From NCBI GenBank assembly GCA_934691725.1, contig CAKUTF010000067.1:1-7601 (forward strand): a DNA stretch of 7,601 bases, read 5' to 3'. Under the pieces are notes generated by a model that searched no databases, was not told where the DNA came from, and saw nothing but the letters and a program-made list of their open reading frames with translations. A program made the position numbers and the translations under genes. This DNA is from an uncultured Fibrobacter sp. (GTDB taxonomy: Bacteria > Fibrobacterota > Fibrobacteria > Fibrobacterales > Fibrobacteraceae). Below are positions 5,642 through 7,601 of this stretch, in pieces (position 1 is the stretch's first letter; each line of letters begins with the position of its first letter).

Positions 5642-7492
5642 TTACAGCGGGTATTTTTCCTTTGCCGCTTCGAGCTGGTTGGATGCCTCTTCCCATTTTT
5701 CGAAAAGCTCTTCGGCGTTGGACTTGGCCGCGGAAAGTTCGGTGGCGAGCCTTGAAATCAAGGCTCCGTCCGATTTTTCGGATGCCGCGAGGAGTTCTTC
5801 TTCCTTTTTCTTCGCGAGTTCTTCGTATTTCTGGATTTCCTTTTCGAGTCGCTGGATTTCCTTTTCGAGCGGGCGGACGATTTTTGCGCGTTCCTCGATA
5901 TAGGCGGCTCTGGCGCGGCGGTCGTCCCTGTTTTTGGAAACGGCCGGGATCGAAGCTTGGGACTTTGCTTCGGCGGTGACGGATTTTGTCATGCCGTCTT
6001 TTTCTTCCGCCCAGCCGATTTTTTCTAGAAATTCCCGGTAGGAGCCTTCGAAGGCGAAGCATTTTCCCCCGTCAAAGACGATGAGCTTGTTAGCAAAGAC
6101 CTGAAGGAGCTCTTCATCGTGCGAAACGACGATGGCGGTTCCACCGTAATCTTCGAGCGCATCGATCAGGCTTTCGATGCTTTCCATGTCGAGATGGTTG
6201 GTCGGTTCGTCGAGCAGAAGCAGGTTGCACGGTGTCGCGAGAATTTTCCCGAGTAGGACCCGGCTGCGTTCCCCGCCCGAAAGGATGCGGATTCTCTTTT
6301 GCGAAGCGTCGCCGCTGAACATCATCAGCCCGGCGAGACTTCTTGCCTTGCCGCGTTCTGCACTCTGGACAGCTGACTGGATTTCCTCTTCGACGGTGTT
6401 TTCGAGGTTCAGACGGTTGATGTTTGTCTGCCCGAAGTAATTCATGAGGATGTTCGGGTTGAGCGAGATGCTCCCGGAGACAGGGGAAAGTTCGTTTGCG
6501 ATGAGGTTCAGGAGCGTCGTTTTGCCGCGTCCGTTTGGCCCGATGATCGCGACGCGGTCGCCCTTGAAAAGCTCGACCGTCAAGTCCTGGATGAGGGGCG
6601 GTCCGCCGTCGAAATGAAAGTTCAGATCCTTGATTTGGAGCATCCTTTTTCCGGGGAAAGGCGCCTCGTTGAACGAAAATTCCAGGTTGCGTTCGTGTTC
6701 GAGCCGGGTCGCTTCGCCGAGACGTTCGACCGCCTTGATCTTGGACTGGACCATCGCGGCCTTGCTCGCTTTGAAGCGAAAACGGTCGATGACGCGTTCG
6801 AGCTGTTCGCGTTTGTGCGCATCGTTTTCCTGGGTGCGCAGGGCGACTTCTTCCTCGGCGCGGATCGTCTCCTTGAGCTTTGCCACCGTGCCCTGGATTT
6901 TTCGGAACTTTTTCCGGTGAATCCCCACGACATGCGTGCAGACTTCGTCCATGAATTTCCGATCATGCGTGATGAGCAAAATTTCGCCTTTCCATCCGCG
7001 CAGAAAGCGGGAAAGCCAGCGCATCGATACGATGTCGAGGTAGTTGGTCGGTTCGTCGAGCAGGAGCATGTTCGGTTCGCTCGCGAGAACCTTCGCGAGG
7101 TTCAGCCGGATCTGGAAACCGCCCGAGAGGAGCATCGGATCCTTTTGCAGGGAACTTTCGTCGAATCCGAGGCCGAAAAGAATCGCTTCGACATGGTGCG
7201 TGTCGATCCAGCCGTCTTCGTTCTTTTGGAGAACGGAACAGGCTTCTTCGTGGACTGTCGCGTGCGAAAAGGCGATGTGCTGTTTTAAATATCCCAGGGA
7301 ATAGTTCTTGGGAATGTCGATTTTCCCGCCGTCGAGATATTCCTCGCCCAGGATGATTTTGAAGAGCGTCGATTTGCCGGAGCCGTTACGCCCGACGATT
7401 CCCACGCGTTCCCGCGGCGCGACGAGAAAGCTCGCGTCGTTGAAAAGTTCCTGCGTCCCAAACGATTTGCAAATGTTCTGAACCTGAATCAC
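5642..7492 (-). CDS. ABC-F family ATPase
   Basis: This 616-residue soluble protein has two ATP-binding cassettes and no membrane domain, the hallmark of ABC-F translation factors, which act at the ribosomal E site. Cassette 1 has Walker A GRNGSGKST (34-42), signature LSGGFQIR (122-129), Walker B LLLDEPTNYLD (143-153) and H176. A basic, helical linker (about 190-280) corresponds to the P-site tRNA-interaction region. Cassette 2 has GPNGRGKTT (318-326), LSGGERSR (404-411), LLLLDEPTNHLD (424-435) and H458. Residues about 526-616 form a charged coiled coil, as in the C-terminal domain of Uup and related members. Both cassettes look intact. The start is GTG at 7492 with no obvious Shine-Dalgarno; it fits the family start MIQVQNICKSFG. 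Subfamily and any antibiotic-resistance role cannot be decided from sequence. The gene converges on the toxin gene with five bases between the stop codons. Confidence 0.93.
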   Translation of the reverse strand: MIQVQNICKSFGTQELFNDASFLVAPRERVGIVGRNGSGKSTLFKIILGEEYLDGGKIDIPKNYSLGYLKQHIAFSHATVHEEACSVLQKNEDGWIDTHHVEAILFGLGFDESSLQKDPMLLSGGFQIRLNLAKVLASEPNMLLLDEPTNYLDIVSMRWLSRFLRGWKGEILLITHDRKFMDEVCTHVVGIHRKKFRKIQGTVAKLKETIRAEEEVALRTQENDAHKREQLERVIDRFRFKASKAAMVQSKIKAVERLGEATRLEHERNLEFSFNEAPFPGKRMLQIKDLNFHFDGGPPLIQDLTVELFKGDRVAIIGPNGRGKTTLLNLIANELSPVSGSISLNPNILMNYFGQTNINRLNLENTVEEEIQSAVQSAERGKARSLAGLMMFSGDASQKRIRILSGGERSRVLLGKILATPCNLLLLDEPTNHLDMESIESLIDALEDYGGTAIVVSHDEELLQVFANKLIVFDGGKCFAFEGSYREFLEKIGWAEEKDGMTKSVTAEAKSQASIPAVSKNRDDRRARAAYIEERAKIVRPLEKEIQRLEKEIQKYEELAKKKEEELLAASEKSDGALISRLATELSAAKSNAEELFEKWEEASNQLEAAKEKYPL

Positions 7493-7529
7493 GGGGAAAA
7501 TTTAGGAAATTAGAAGCGTGGACGTCTAA

Positions 7530-7601
7530 GAGCCTGTTTTCATAATCGCCTGAGCATCGTAGCCGCGCAGGAAACGTTGACCAAGGCCTCTTCGGCGCGG
7601 G
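7530..7601 (-). mobile_element. Possible insertion-sequence end (element runs off the right edge)
   Basis: GAGCCTGTTTTCATAAT (7530-7546) resembles terminal inverted repeats of IS5-family elements, several of which start GAGCCTG or GAGACTG. It is preceded by TAA (7527-7529), a possible target duplication, and it overlaps the stop codon of the putative transposase tail. The other end is outside the window, so neither inverted repeat nor duplication can be confirmed. Confidence 0.3.
7540..7599 (-). CDS. Possible C-terminal end of a transposase (partial)
   Basis: On the minus strand a frame entering from the right edge reads RAEEALVNVSCAATMLRRL and stops with TGA at 7542-7540. A short helical C-terminus ending in LRRL/LKRL is common in DDE transposases of the IS5/IS1182 type. 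Only 19 codons are visible, so the call rests on this weak likeness and on the IS-end-like sequence beside it. Confidence 0.35.
   Translation of the reverse strand, partial: RAEEALVNVSCAATMLRRL

Noticed and set aside
6614..7288. Plus-strand open frame of 224 codons under the ABC-F gene
   Set aside because: It lies wholly antisense to a gene with both nucleotide-binding cassettes intact and shows no family motifs.

Overview
The window most likely comes from a Fibrobacter-like bacterium (phylum Fibrobacteres). The main evidence is a 1371-residue exported protein carrying a fibro-slime domain, a module abundant in the surface proteins of these cellulose degraders. The C-terminal style of that protein and the moderate GC content fit as well. 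The assignment rests on recognition of the domain, not on a database search.

Layout from left to right. Bases 1 to about 29 are the 3' end of a 5S rRNA gene, closed by a very strong intrinsic terminator (34-71), so the window starts at the tail of an rRNA operon. A small MBL-fold hydrolase of the glyoxalase II type (105-746) follows almost at once. Next is the large secreted fibro-slime protein (842-4957), with a signal peptide, four related N-terminal beta-type segments arranged A-B-A'-B', the fibro-slime domain, a calcium-loop-like motif, an Ig-like domain and a FlgD-like C-terminal tail.

The most interesting part is 4978-5636. A promoter-like sequence is followed, at its predicted start point, by two direct 51-bp repeats that differ at two positions. 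Each repeat can fold as a GC hairpin whose loop pairs with a downstream tetranucleotide to make an H-type pseudoknot. An intrinsic terminator comes next, and directly after its T-run lie a ribosome binding site and a 158-residue basic protein that resembles the ToxN/CptN/TenpN endoribonuclease toxins. This is the full architecture of a type III (RNA antitoxin, protein toxin) toxin-antitoxin and phage-abortive-infection locus. It is somewhat AT-richer than the ABC-F gene beside it. The antitoxin repeats share an unexpected 13-base identity with the 3' end of 5S rRNA.

Converging on the toxin from the other side is an ABC-F ATPase gene (7492-5642, minus strand), a translation or ribosome-associated factor with two complete nucleotide-binding domains. 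The right edge (7530-7601) looks like the end of an insertion sequence with the last codons of a transposase on the minus strand, which would fit an accessory island next to an rRNA operon. The genes do not form one operon: the rRNA tail, the hydrolase, the surface protein, the toxin-antitoxin unit and the ABC-F gene appear to be separate transcription units.
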